Source: Nocardioides sp. SYSU D00065 (GTDB lineage: Bacteria > Actinomycetota > Actinomycetes > Propionibacteriales > Nocardioidaceae). From it: DNA of 64,000 nt. Below the pieces are notes generated by a model, which was not told the origin of the DNA, searched no databases, and was given only the letters and a program-made list of their open reading frames with translations. The position numbers were made by a program, and so were the translations under genes. Location of the stretch: assembly GCF_017916425.1 (NCBI RefSeq), contig NZ_JAFMSX010000002.1:118413-182412 (forward strand). The letters run 5' to 3'. Of this stretch, positions 33,691 to 41,907 are shown piece by piece. Numbering within the stretch: the stretch's first letter is position 1; each line of letters opens with the position of its first letter.

Positions 33691-34029
33691 ATGGCGCAGA
33701 AGGTCAACATCGTCCTCGTCGACGACCTCGACGGCACCGAGGCCACCGAGACCGTCACGTTCGGCCTCGACGGGACGACCTACGAGATCGACCTCAACGA
33801 CGCCAACGCGGCCGCGCTGCGTGAGGCGCTCAGCGGCTACGTCGGCCACGCGCGCAAGGTCGCCGGCGGCTCGCGTCGCGGCGCTCGCCGTTCGTCGGGT
33901 TCCACGAGCGGCTCCTCGTCGTCGAACACCAAGGACGTGCGCGAGTGGGCCAAGGAGCAGGGCATGGAGGTCTCCGAGCGCGGCCGGATCTCCGCCGAGG
34001 TGCAGCAGGCCTACGACGCCGCCCACTGA
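33691..34029 (+). CDS. lsr2: Nucleoid-associated protein Lsr2
   Basis: The 112-residue H-NS-like protein bridges AT-rich DNA and silences acquired genes. The N-terminal dimerisation domain (MAQKVNIVLVDDLDG to about residue 58) is followed by a Ser/Gly/Arg linker and the C-terminal DNA-binding domain. The AT-hook-like tripeptide Arg-Gly-Arg lies in VSERGRISAEV. A GAAGGA site precedes the ATG. The gene sits between coaX and a taurine-type importer; in mycobacteria lysS and lsr2 precede clpC1 directly. The stop codon is followed by a hairpin shared with the convergent tauB. Confidence 0.94.
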   Translation: MAQKVNIVLVDDLDGTEATETVTFGLDGTTYEIDLNDANAAALREALSGYVGHARKVAGGSRRGARRSSGSTSGSSSSNTKDVREWAKEQGMEVSERGRISAEVQQAYDAAH

Positions 34030-34042
34030 CCCGGCCAGCGTG

Positions 34043-34066
34043 GCGTGAGGGACCTGCCCCTCACGC
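34043..34066. terminator. Bidirectional hairpin between lsr2 and tauB
   Basis: GCGTGAGG (34043-34050) pairs with CCTCACGC (34059-34066) around an 8-base loop. The right arm contains the tauB stop codon. Confidence 0.55.
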
Positions 34067-34855
34067 GACGTCGGCGTGGATCGCCCGGCGCACCTGCGAG
34101 GTGAGGTCGGCGTACTCCGGCAGCGAGCGGATCTCCTCGACGGGCACCCGCTCGCCCGCTCGGCCGAAGCGTGCCGGTGCGTCGAAGACGATGCGGCCCG
34201 GCCGCGGGCTCATCACCAGGACCCGCGAGCCGAGGTAGACCGCCTCGTCCACGCTGTGGGTGATGAACAGCACGGTCTTCCCGGTCTCGCGCCAGATCTG
34301 CAGCAGCTCGCCCTGGAGCCGCTCGCGGGTCAGGGCGTCCAGGGCGCCGAACGGCTCGTCCATCAGCACGATGTCGGGGTCGCCGGCCAGCACGCGGGCG
34401 ATCTGGCAGCGCTGCTGCATGCCGCCGGACAGCTCGTAGGGGCGGTGCTCGCCGAAGGCTGCCAGGCCCACCATGTCGAGGTAGCGGTCGACCCGGGCCC
34501 GCCGCTCGGCCGCCGGGACCCCCTGGAAGCGCGGGCCCACCTCGACGTTGCGCCGCACGCTCATCCAGGGGAAGAGGGTGGGCTGTTGGAAGACCACGCC
34601 GCGCTCGTGCCCCGGACCACGGACGGGCTCCCCGGAGACCGTGACGGTTCCTTCGCTCGGCACGGTGAAGCCGGCCAGGATCCGTAGCAGCGTCGTCTTG
34701 CCGCACCCGGACGGCCCCGCGAGGGTGACGAACTCGCCGGGAGCGATGTCGAGGGTGGTGGGGGCGAGCGCCGGCAGCGACTCGCCTCCGACGTCGAAGC
34801 TCTTGGAGACCCCGGCGAGGGCGATGCCCCGGTCGTGTCCGCCGACGGCGCTCAC
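34061..34855 (-). CDS. tauB: Taurine/sulfonate-type ABC importer ATP-binding protein
   Basis: The 264-residue nucleotide-binding protein has Walker A GPSGCGKTTLLR near residue 40, the Q-loop FQQPTLFPWMSV, signature LSGGMQQRCQIARVLA and Walker B IVLMDEPFGALD. The FPWMSVRRNVEVG segment groups it with TauB/SsuB. Its GTG start overlaps the stop of the binding-protein gene. It is the last gene of the operon, which runs permease, binding protein, ATPase. Confidence 0.87.
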   Translation of the reverse strand: MSAVGGHDRGIALAGVSKSFDVGGESLPALAPTTLDIAPGEFVTLAGPSGCGKTTLLRILAGFTVPSEGTVTVSGEPVRGPGHERGVVFQQPTLFPWMSVRRNVEVGPRFQGVPAAERRARVDRYLDMVGLAAFGEHRPYELSGGMQQRCQIARVLAGDPDIVLMDEPFGALDALTRERLQGELLQIWRETGKTVLFITHSVDEAVYLGSRVLVMSPRPGRIVFDAPARFGRAGERVPVEEIRSLPEYADLTSQVRRAIHADVA

Positions 34856-35922
34856 CGGCCCACCGACGCGGCCGGCCCGGCGTCGACGTGCCCGGCGTAG
34901 TCCTGGGCCGTGCCCACCGCGTCGATGCCGCCCTGCTCGAGCAGGAAGGAGGCCGTGGTGCGGAGGTCCTCGGCGAGCTTGCCACCGAGGTAGTCCGGCC
35001 CGGCCTGGGTGGCGGCGTCGAGGAAGGTGAGTCCCTCGAACTGCGGGAGGACGTCCTCGGGGTCGATGCCCAGCACGACCGCGACCGACTCGGCGGCGGT
35101 CTGCGGGTCGTCCTGGATCATCGTCACGGCATGGTCCTGCACCTTGGCCCACTGCTCCATGAACTCGGTGTTCTGGGCGGCGAACTCGGCGTCGACCGTG
35201 CCCACGTCGAACGTCGGTCGCCCGGCCTCGGCCGTGTCGGCGCTGGAGAGGATGCGCGTGCCGCCGTCCTCGATGAGCTGGCTCTGGGTCGGGTCCCAGA
35301 CCCAGGCGGCGTCGATCTGGTCGCCCTGCCAGGCGCCGGCCATCTTCTCGGGGTCGAGGTTGATGACCTTGACGTCCTTGTCGGGGTCGAGTCCGGCGTC
35401 GAGGAGCGCCTGCAGGAGCGAGTAGTGCGCGGTGCTGCTGAACGGCACTGCGATGGTTCCGCCGCGCAGGCCCTCGAGGTCGGTGACGGCCGGGTCCTTG
35501 GCGACGAGCGACTCCGCGTCGCCGATGACGTCGTGGATCCACACCACGTCGAGGTCGACGTCGGCGTTGGTCGGGGCGGAGGAGGCGATGGTGGCCGGGG
35601 ACGAGCCCATCAGGCCGAGGTCGACCTCGCCGGCGCCGTAGTACGCCACCACGTCGCCGCCGGACGCGGCCTGGACCCAGCTGATGTCGGCGTTGGGCAT
35701 GCACGCCTCGAGCAGGCCGAGGTCCTTGACGACGACGTCGGCGTTGGGGATGGGCTGCCAGGCGATCCGGGCGGTGGTGTCGATGGACTCCTCCGGCGTC
35801 CACGGGCACGCCGAGCCCTCGGCCGGGGCAGTCGTGGCGGTGCGGCCGGACTCGACACAGCCGGACACCCCCAGGGCGAGGCATGCTGCGGTCGCGGCGG
35901 CGGCGAGGGTGCGGTGGTGCAT
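34852..35922 (-). CDS. tauA: Taurine-type ABC importer substrate-binding lipoprotein
   Basis: The 356-residue protein starts with a lipoprotein signal (lipobox around VSGC, Cys about 22). The binding domain has TauA-like segments: DVDLGLMGSSPATIAS-type GSSP motif, GGTIAVPFSSTAHYSLLQALL and AWQGDQIDAAWVWDPTQSQL. These match the region of E. coli TauA that contacts the sulfonate, so taurine or a close sulfonate is the likely ligand. An AGGAG site precedes the ATG. No taurine dioxygenase or sulfonate monooxygenase is visible nearby, so breakdown must be encoded elsewhere. Confidence 0.86.
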   Translation of the reverse strand: MHHRTLAAAATAACLALGVSGCVESGRTATTAPAEGSACPWTPEESIDTTARIAWQPIPNADVVVKDLGLLEACMPNADISWVQAASGGDVVAYYGAGEVDLGLMGSSPATIASSAPTNADVDLDVVWIHDVIGDAESLVAKDPAVTDLEGLRGGTIAVPFSSTAHYSLLQALLDAGLDPDKDVKVINLDPEKMAGAWQGDQIDAAWVWDPTQSQLIEDGGTRILSSADTAEAGRPTFDVGTVDAEFAAQNTEFMEQWAKVQDHAVTMIQDDPQTAAESVAVVLGIDPEDVLPQFEGLTFLDAATQAGPDYLGGKLAEDLRTTASFLLEQGGIDAVGTAQDYAGHVDAGPAASVGR

Positions 35923-35994
35923 CTGATCTCCTGGTTCGGTGGCGGGGGCGTTACGAGGTGGGGGGCGCGCGAGGGGTTGCGGTCGGGATGCGGC

Positions 35995-36876
35995 TCAGGC
36001 CTTGCCGCGCCACGGGACGAGAGCCCGTTCGAGCGACTTGAGGCCGAGGTCGAGGACGATGGCGGCGAGGCCGATGACGAAGATGCAGGCGACGACCAGG
36101 TCGCTGCGCAGCTGCTCGCCGGCGAGGTAGGCGAGCCCGCCGATGCCCGGGATGCCGTTGGCGATCTCCGCGGCCACCACCGTCGTCCAGGCGAAGCCGG
36201 TGGCCACCCGGATGCCGGTGAGGACGTCGGGCAGCGTCGAGGGCAGGACCACCGCCCACACGGTCTGCACGCGGCGCGCGCCGAGGCTGAGGGCGGCGTT
36301 GACCTGGTCCTCCCGCACGCCGCGGACGCTGGCCATCGTCGCCATCGTGATCGGCGGGAAGGCGGCCAGGAACAACAGCCACACCTTGGAGGTGTCGCCG
36401 ATGCCGAACCACACGATCAGCAGGCCGATGTAGGCCAGTGGGGGGAGCGAGCGCAGGAAGTTGAGGTACGGCTCGAGCAGCGTGCCGAGGAACGTCGTGC
36501 CCATGACCAACCCGAGGGGGACACCCACGGCGATGCCGCCCCCCACCCCCGCGGCGATGCGCTGCAGGCTCGCCAGCAGGTGCTCCCACAGGTAGTAGTT
36601 CTGCTCGCCGCGCACGACCCGGCTCGAGCCGGCGCTGACCGGGTGGTCGGAGTTGGCGCGCACGAACGCGTCCCAGACGGCTCCGGGCGACGGCAGGAAC
36701 AGGGGACGTACGAGACCGGTGCGGGTGACCAGCCACCAGGTGGCGAGGAGCAGCGCGAACGTCGCGGCGTGCAGCGCGAGACGGCGTACGCGGGTGCGGC
36801 GCGCGGCCCGGCGACGGGTGTCGGCGGCCGTGAGGTCCGGCGCGGGGGCGCGCTGGACGGTCGAGGTGATGCTCAA
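35995..36876 (-). CDS. tauC: Taurine-type ABC importer permease
   Basis: The 293-residue protein has about six helices and the EAA loop (EDQVNAALSLGARRVQTVWAVVLPSTLP). The first helix (about 33-50) follows a basic N-terminus. I chose the TTG at 36876 because AAGGA lies six bases upstream; a GTG at 36903 would lengthen it by nine residues. The gene opens a minus-strand operon with tauA and tauB. The operon interrupts the lsr2-clpC adjacency found in mycobacteria, so it is probably an insertion. Confidence 0.84.
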   Translation of the reverse strand: MSITSTVQRAPAPDLTAADTRRRAARRTRVRRLALHAATFALLLATWWLVTRTGLVRPLFLPSPGAVWDAFVRANSDHPVSAGSSRVVRGEQNYYLWEHLLASLQRIAAGVGGGIAVGVPLGLVMGTTFLGTLLEPYLNFLRSLPPLAYIGLLIVWFGIGDTSKVWLLFLAAFPPITMATMASVRGVREDQVNAALSLGARRVQTVWAVVLPSTLPDVLTGIRVATGFAWTTVVAAEIANGIPGIGGLAYLAGEQLRSDLVVACIFVIGLAAIVLDLGLKSLERALVPWRGKA

Positions 36877-36912
36877 CGGAGGTCCTTCAGGTGGCAGGAG
36901 CACGAGCCCGAG

Positions 36913-36940
36913 GACAATAACAATAGTTACTTACTTGACT
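36913..36940. promoter_or_regulatory. AT-rich segment upstream of tauC and clpC
   Basis: A run with AATAACAATAGTTACTTAC contrasts strongly with its surroundings. On the minus strand it offers TATTGT as a -10 candidate for the tau operon. It may also be an Lsr2 or sulfur-regulator site; the evidence is base composition only. Confidence 0.35.
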
Positions 36941-36971
36941 TTGTGGCGACCCGCCCAATGGGTGGACCGAC

Positions 36972-36985
36972 GTTCGCTGTCAGCG
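36972..36985. promoter_or_regulatory. Putative ClgR operator upstream of clpC
   Basis: GTTCGC-TGTCA-GCG matches the Streptomyces ClgR site exactly and contains the dyad CGCT-GTC-AGCG. It lies 29 bases before the TAGGCT -10 box, a suitable activator position. Confidence 0.6.
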
Positions 36986-37014
36986 GACGCCCTCGTCATC
37001 GAGAGGGGAACACG

Positions 37015-37020
37015 TAGGCT
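37015..37020 (+). promoter_or_regulatory. -10 element (TAGGCT) of clpC
   Basis: TAGGCT precedes the clpC ATG by 80 bases. The leader carries a GAGGAG ribosome site just before the start codon. Confidence 0.45.
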
Positions 37021-37100
37021 GATGGCGGGCGTTGAGCCCAGTGTCCGCAGTCCCGCCCCGGTGGGAGGCCGGCGGATCACGCAGACGTAGAGGAGCGCAC

Positions 37101-39677
37101 ATGTTCGAGCGGTTCACCGACCGAGCCCGGAGAGTTGTCGTGCTGGCCCAGGAAGAGGCCCGCATGCTCTCCCACAACTACATCGGGACCGAGCACATCC
37201 TGCTCGGCCTCATCCACGAGGGCGAAGGCGTCGCCGCGAAGGCGCTGGAGTCCCTCGACATCTCCCTGGAGGCCGTGCGCGCCCAGGTCGAGGAGATCAT
37301 CGGCCAGGGCCAGCAGGCGCCGTCGGGCCACATCCCCTTCACGCCCCGCGCCAAGAAGGTGCTCGAGCTCTCGCTGCGCGAGGCGCTCCAGCTCGGCCAC
37401 TCCTACATCGGCACCGAGCACATCCTGCTCGGCCTGATCCGCGAGGGCGAGGGCGTCGCCGCCCAGGTGCTGCAGAAGCTCGGCGCCGACCTCAACCGGG
37501 TCCGCCAGCAGGTCATCCAGCTGCTCAGCGGGTTCCAGGGCAAGGAGTCGGCGACCGCCGGCGCCCAGACCGCCGGCTCCAGCGGCGAGGCTCCCTCGAG
37601 CTCGCTGGTCCTCGACCAGTTCGGGCAGAACCTCACCCAGGCCGCCCGCGAGGGCAAGCTCGACCCGGTCATCGGGCGCGAGCAGGAGATCGAGCGCGTG
37701 ATGCAGATCCTGTCGCGCCGCACGAAGAACAACCCCGTGCTGATCGGCGAGCCGGGCGTCGGCAAGACCACGATCGTGGCCGGCCTGGCGCAGGACATCG
37801 TCAAGGGCAACGTGCCCGAGACGCTCAAGGACAAGCAGATCTACACCCTCGACCTCGGTGCGCTGGTCGCCGGCTCGCGCTACCGCGGTGACTTCGAGGA
37901 GCGCCTCAAGAAGGTGCTCAAGGAGATCCGCACCCGCGGGGACATCGTGCTGTTCATCGACGAGATCCACACCCTCGTCGGTGCCGGTGCAGCCGAGGGC
38001 GCCATCGACGCCGCCAGCATCCTCAAGCCGATGCTCGCCCGCGGCGAGCTGCAGACCATCGGTGCCACCACGCTCGACGAGTACCGCAAGTACCTCGAGA
38101 AGGACGCGGCCCTCGAGCGCCGCTTCCAGCCGATCCAGGTGCAGGAGCCCTCGATCGCGCACACCATCGAGATGCTCAAAGGCCTGCGCGACCGCTACGA
38201 GGCGCACCACCGGGTGACCATCACCGACGAGGCGCTCGTCTCGGCCGCGACCCTGGCCGACCGCTACATCTCCGACCGGTTCCTGCCGGACAAGGCCATC
38301 GACCTCATCGACGAGGCCGGTTCGCGACTGCGCATCCGCCGGATGACCGCGCCGCCGGACCTGCGCGAGTACGACGAGAAGATCGCCGACGTGCGCCACC
38401 GCAAGGAGGCGGCGATCGACGGGCAGGACTTCGAGGCCGCGGCCCGCCTGCGCGACGAGGAGAAGCAGCTCGCCGCCCGCCGTGCCGAGCGCGAGAAGCA
38501 GTGGCGCGCCGGTGACCTCGACGAGATCGCCGAGGTCGACGAGGAGCTGATCGCCGAGGTCCTGGCCGTGGCCACGGGCATCCCGATCGTCAAGCTCTCC
38601 GAGGAGGAGTCCACCCGGCTGCTCAAGATGGAGGACGAGCTGCACAAGCGCGTCATCGGCCAGGAGGAGGCCGTCAAGGCGCTCAGCCGGGCCATCCGTC
38701 GTACGCGTGCCGGCCTCAAGGACCCCAAGCGCCCCGGTGGCTCGTTCATCTTCGCCGGGCCCTCGGGCGTCGGCAAGACGTGGCTGTCCAAGACGCTCGC
38801 CGAGTTCCTCTTCGGTGACGAGGACGCGCTCATCCAGCTCGACATGAGCGAGTTCTCCGAGAAGCACACGGTCTCGCGCCTGTTCGGCTCGCCGCCCGGA
38901 TACGTCGGCTACGAGGAGGGCGGCCAGCTCACCGAGAAGGTGCGCCGCAAGCCGTTCTCGGTCGTGCTGTTCGACGAGGTCGAGAAGGCCCACCCCGACA
39001 TCTTCAACAGCCTGTTGCAGATCCTCGAGGAGGGACGCCTGACCGATTCGCAGGGTCGGGTGGTCGACTTCAAGAACACCGTCATCATCATGACCACCAA
39101 CCTCGGCACGCGCGACATCTCCAAGAGCGTCAACCTCGGCTTCGGTCAGACCGGCGACGCCGCCGGCTCCTACGACCGGATGAAGAGCAAGGTCTCGGAG
39201 GAGCTCAAGCAGCACTTCCGCCCCGAGTTCCTCAACCGTGTCGACGAGATCGTCGTCTTCCCGCCGCTCTCGCGCGAGCAGATCATCGCGATGGTCGACA
39301 ACATGGTCGACGCGGTGGAGCTGCGGCTCAAGGACCGCGACATGTCCCTCGAGCTCACCCAGTCGGCCAAGGACCTCCTGGCCGAGCGCGGCTTCGACCC
39401 GGTGCTCGGTGCCCGGCCGCTGCGTCGCACGGTGCAGCGCGAGATCGAGGACGTGCTGGCCGAGAAGATGCTGTTCGGCGAGGTGGGCCCCGGCCAGATC
39501 GTGCTGGTCGACGTCGAGGGCGAGGGCCCCGGCGCGAGGTTCACCTTCCGTGGCCAGAAGAACTCCACGGTGCCCGACATGCCTCCGCTGGAGACGGTCG
39601 ACGCCGAGGGCGTTCCGCTCGAGGGCCCGGACGACACGGCCGGTCCCACGGACGTGCCGAAGGCCAACGAGGCCTGA
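37101..39677 (+). CDS. clpC: ATP-dependent Clp protease ATPase subunit ClpC
   Basis: The 858-residue HSP100 unfoldase feeds substrates to ClpP. The N-domain is a double repeat ([20 protein letters not shown], and again [21 protein letters not shown], residues 14-110). D1 has Walker [16 protein letters not shown]-type middle segment with [22 protein letters not shown] follows. D2 has Walker [10 protein letters not shown] at about 553-561, where Trp replaces the usual Glu. The C-terminus is an acidic tail ([16 protein letters not shown]). No clpP is in the window. A ClgR-type site upstream suggests joint control with lon. Confidence 0.96.
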   Translation: MFERFTDRARRVVVLAQEEARMLSHNYIGTEHILLGLIHEGEGVAAKALESLDISLEAVRAQVEEIIGQGQQAPSGHIPFTPRAKKVLELSLREALQLGHSYIGTEHILLGLIREGEGVAAQVLQKLGADLNRVRQQVIQLLSGFQGKESATAGAQTAGSSGEAPSSSLVLDQFGQNLTQAAREGKLDPVIGREQEIERVMQILSRRTKNNPVLIGEPGVGKTTIVAGLAQDIVKGNVPETLKDKQIYTLDLGALVAGSRYRGDFEERLKKVLKEIRTRGDIVLFIDEIHTLVGAGAAEGAIDAASILKPMLARGELQTIGATTLDEYRKYLEKDAALERRFQPIQVQEPSIAHTIEMLKGLRDRYEAHHRVTITDEALVSAATLADRYISDRFLPDKAIDLIDEAGSRLRIRRMTAPPDLREYDEKIADVRHRKEAAIDGQDFEAAARLRDEEKQLAARRAEREKQWRAGDLDEIAEVDEELIAEVLAVATGIPIVKLSEEESTRLLKMEDELHKRVIGQEEAVKALSRAIRRTRAGLKDPKRPGGSFIFAGPSGVGKTWLSKTLAEFLFGDEDALIQLDMSEFSEKHTVSRLFGSPPGYVGYEEGGQLTEKVRRKPFSVVLFDEVEKAHPDIFNSLLQILEEGRLTDSQGRVVDFKNTVIIMTTNLGTRDISKSVNLGFGQTGDAAGSYDRMKSKVSEELKQHFRPEFLNRVDEIVVFPPLSREQIIAMVDNMVDAVELRLKDRDMSLELTQSAKDLLAERGFDPVLGARPLRRTVQREIEDVLAEKMLFGEVGPGQIVLVDVEGEGPGARFTFRGQKNSTVPDMPPLETVDAEGVPLEGPDDTAGPTDVPKANEA

Positions 39678-39714
39678 TCCAGGCCTGAGTTCACGAGGCG
39701 AGCCCGCCTCACCT

Positions 39715-39750
39715 GGTCACCCCGGGAGCGCCCAGCGCCCCGGGGTGACC
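39715..39750. terminator. Bidirectional hairpin between clpC and mutY
   Basis: GGTCACCCCGG (39715-39725) and CCGGGGTGACC (39740-39750) form a perfect 11-bp stem. The mutY stop codon lies in the left arm. Confidence 0.65.
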
Positions 39751-40601
39751 TGCGTCAGGAGGCCGTCGGCCACCAGCCCGGCCAGGCACCTCTCCCGCTG
39801 CTCGGCGCCCGGCCACGCCGCCTCGATGCGGTCGCGGCCGACGGACCCCTGGGTCTCCCGGGCCAGCGCCATGATCCGGCCGCGGCACTGGCGGTCGGTC
39901 CCGGCCCACGCCTGCCCGCGCCGCGGCGGTCCGTCGTACGCCGGGAAGCCGGCGAGGCGCCATGCGCACAGGTCGGCGACGGGGCAGGCGTCGCAGGCGG
40001 GCTGGCGCGCCGTGCAGACGAGCGCGCCCAGCTCCATCGTCGCGACCGCCCAGGTCGCGGCGGTGGCGGGATCGTCGGGCAGCAGGCTCGTCGCCACGTC
40101 CCGCTCGGCACGCGTGACGGCGGGCGGGGGCAGCTCCCGCCCGGACACGGCCCGCGCCAGGACGCGCCGTACGTTGGTGTCGAGGACGACGTGGCGCCGG
40201 CCGAACGCGAAGCTGGCGATCGCGGCAGCGGTGTAGTCGCCGACTCCCGGCAGGGCGAGCAGGTCGTCGTAGGCCGCCGGCACCTCGCCGCCGTGACGCT
40301 CCACGATGACGGTGGCCGCGGCGTGCAGGCGCAGTGCCCGGCGCGGGTAGCCGAGCCGGCCCCACATGCGTACGGCTTCGCCGGTGGGTGCGGACGCGAG
40401 GGCGGTGGGCGTCGGCCAACGCTCGAGCCAGGCGGCGTGCACAGGCAGCACGCGGACGACAGGCGTCTGCTGCAGCATGAGCTCGCTGACCATGACCGAC
40501 CACGGCGTGGCCTCCGGGCGCCGCCAGGGCAGGTCCCGGGCGTGCTCGTCGTACCAGTCGAGCACGCGCTCGTGCAGCACGGTGGGGTCGGGGGCGTCCA
40601 T
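39717..40601 (-). CDS. mutY: A/G-specific adenine glycosylase
   Basis: The 294-residue base-excision repair enzyme removes adenine mispaired with 8-oxoguanine. The catalytic Glu lies in VSELMLQQTPV, the helix-hairpin-helix in ALPGVGDYTAAAIASFAFG and the catalytic Asp in VLDTNVRRVLARA. The 4Fe-4S ligands follow the C-x6-C-x2-C-x5-C pattern in CTARQPACDACPVADLC. The protein ends about 60 residues earlier than E. coli MutY, so the NUDIX-like domain that recognises 8-oxoG is reduced or absent. A TACGAT box lies eight bases before the ATG. It is convergent with clpC. Confidence 0.94.
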   Translation of the reverse strand: MDAPDPTVLHERVLDWYDEHARDLPWRRPEATPWSVMVSELMLQQTPVVRVLPVHAAWLERWPTPTALASAPTGEAVRMWGRLGYPRRALRLHAAATVIVERHGGEVPAAYDDLLALPGVGDYTAAAIASFAFGRRHVVLDTNVRRVLARAVSGRELPPPAVTRAERDVATSLLPDDPATAATWAVATMELGALVCTARQPACDACPVADLCAWRLAGFPAYDGPPRRGQAWAGTDRQCRGRIMALARETQGSVGRDRIEAAWPGAEQRERCLAGLVADGLLTQVTPGRWALPG

Positions 40602-40609
40602 CGCGGGCG

Positions 40610-40615
40610 ATCGTA
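40610..40615 (-). promoter_or_regulatory. -10 element (TACGAT) of mutY
   Basis: TACGAT on the minus strand is followed by eight bases and the ATG at 40601. Confidence 0.4.
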
Positions 40616-40657
40616 GGTGAGCCGGTGCGCCTCCCCCGAGACCGGTCCGCCGCTGCC

Positions 40658-40663
40658 TACCCT
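40658..40663 (+). promoter_or_regulatory. Leaderless promoter -10 (TACCCT)
   Basis: TACCCT is followed by six bases and the ATG at 40670. Confidence 0.5.
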
Positions 40664-40669
40664 GACCCC

Positions 40670-41479
40670 ATGCCGACGACCGTACGACCTCGTGGGCCGC
40701 TCCCGGCCCGGGTCTACTGGACCCGTCGCCTCGTCGTGCTCGGCGTCCCCCTGCTGCTCGTGGTCGTGCTCGCTCGGGTCCTCGGCGGGACCTCCGAGGG
40801 CCGGGAGGCAGCCGGCGACCGGGCCACGCAGGCCGGCGCCACCGTCACGACGACGGCCCCCTCCGCCGGGCCGACCGCCGAGGTGCCCGCCGGCAAGGGT
40901 GGCCAGCAGCAGGAGGTCGCTCCCCCCGAGCCCGTCCTGGCCGAGCCGTCGGGTCCCTGCGCGGACTCCGACATCGTCGCGACCCCGGCGATCACCTCGG
41001 TCCCCGGCGGCGCCGACATCCCGATCACCATCAACCTGCGCACCGCCGTCACCGAGGCCTGCACGTGGCAGGCGTCGCCCGAGTCCATGACGGTCACCAT
41101 CACGTCCGGCAGCGACTTCATCTGGAGCACGCGCGAGTGCCCGGCCGCGATCCCGGTCCAGGACCTCGTGGTGCGACAAGGCGTCGACACGCCTGTCGTG
41201 GTCACCTGGTCGGGGCGGCGCTCCGACGAGACCTGCTCCCGCTTCGCCGCCTGGGCCATGCCCGGCTTCTACCACGTCCAGGCGGCCGCGCTCGGTGGCG
41301 AGCCGACGGACGTGCAGTTCGAGCTGGTCGCGCCGCAGCCGGGCGTCGTCACCAAGACCGCCGACCCGCAGCCGCAGGGCGGGGCGTCCGACGGGGCGTC
41401 GGGCGGGAAGTCCCGCGGCACGAACGGCGACACCGCGCACGTACCCGGCGAGGACGGCAACGGCAACAGCGCGGGGTGA
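40670..41479 (+). CDS. Membrane-anchored extracytoplasmic protein of unknown function
   Basis: The 269-residue protein has one N-terminal membrane anchor (about residues 21-40, LVVLGVPLLLVVVLARVLGG). A Thr/Ala/Pro-rich linker follows, then a domain of about 130 residues with four Cys residues spaced as two probable disulfides (GPCADSD, EACTWQ, RECPAA, ETCSRF). The tail is Gly/Ser/Asn-rich. The fold looks like a beta-sandwich cell-surface domain, but I cannot name the family. It sits between mutY and disA, the position of the membrane protein Rv3587c in M. tuberculosis. Its 3' flank carries a palindromic repeat array. Confidence 0.75.
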   Translation: MPTTVRPRGPLPARVYWTRRLVVLGVPLLLVVVLARVLGGTSEGREAAGDRATQAGATVTTTAPSAGPTAEVPAGKGGQQQEVAPPEPVLAEPSGPCADSDIVATPAITSVPGGADIPITINLRTAVTEACTWQASPESMTVTITSGSDFIWSTRECPAAIPVQDLVVRQGVDTPVVVTWSGRRSDETCSRFAAWAMPGFYHVQAAALGGEPTDVQFELVAPQPGVVTKTADPQPQGGASDGASGGKSRGTNGDTAHVPGEDGNGNSAG

Positions 41480-41501
41480 TTCCGCGCGCGCCCTCGTGGG
41501 G

Positions 41502-41878
41502 GCGGTGAGTGAGCGACATTCCCCGGGCTCGGGATGTCGTTGGCGCACCGCTGAGGGGTGTTCGTACGGCCGTGTCCGGGTGTGGCGGTGGCTGAGCCAC
41601 ATGTCCGGGGCTCGGGATGTGGCTGGCGCACCGCTGAGGGGTGTTCGTACGGCGGTGGCCGGGCGTGGCGGTGGCTCAGCCACATTCACGCGGCTCGGGA
41701 TGTGGCTGGCGCACCGCTGGGCGGAAGTACGCGCCGTGGCCGGTGTGGCGGTGGCTGAGCCACATGTCCGGGGCTCGGGATGTGGCTGGCGCACCGCTGG
41801 GGGTGTTCGTACGACAGCGGCCGGTGTGGCGGTGGCTCAGCCACATCCACCAGGCTCGCCATGTGGCTCACGCACCGC
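41502..41878. repeat. Palindromic repeat array 2 (five 50-bp units, ~82-bp period)
   Basis: Units lie at 41502-41551, 41585-41634, 41668-41717, 41748-41797 and 41829-41878. The outer arms GCGGTG/CACCGC and inner arms GCCACAT/ATGTGGC match array 1. The loops differ from array 1 but are alike within this array (CCGGGGCTCGGG type). In the first unit the inner arms read CGACAT and ATGTCG, a compensating change that keeps the pairing. The array occupies the convergent gap before disA. Confidence 0.9.
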
Positions 41879-41907
41879 TCGGGGGACGCGCGGCCGGCCC
41901 GAGAAGG

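Noticed and set aside
40670..41479. Carbonic anhydrase or other named neighbour of mutY in mycobacteria
   Set aside because: The protein is a membrane-anchored Cys-containing domain with no zinc-binding carbonic anhydrase motif.
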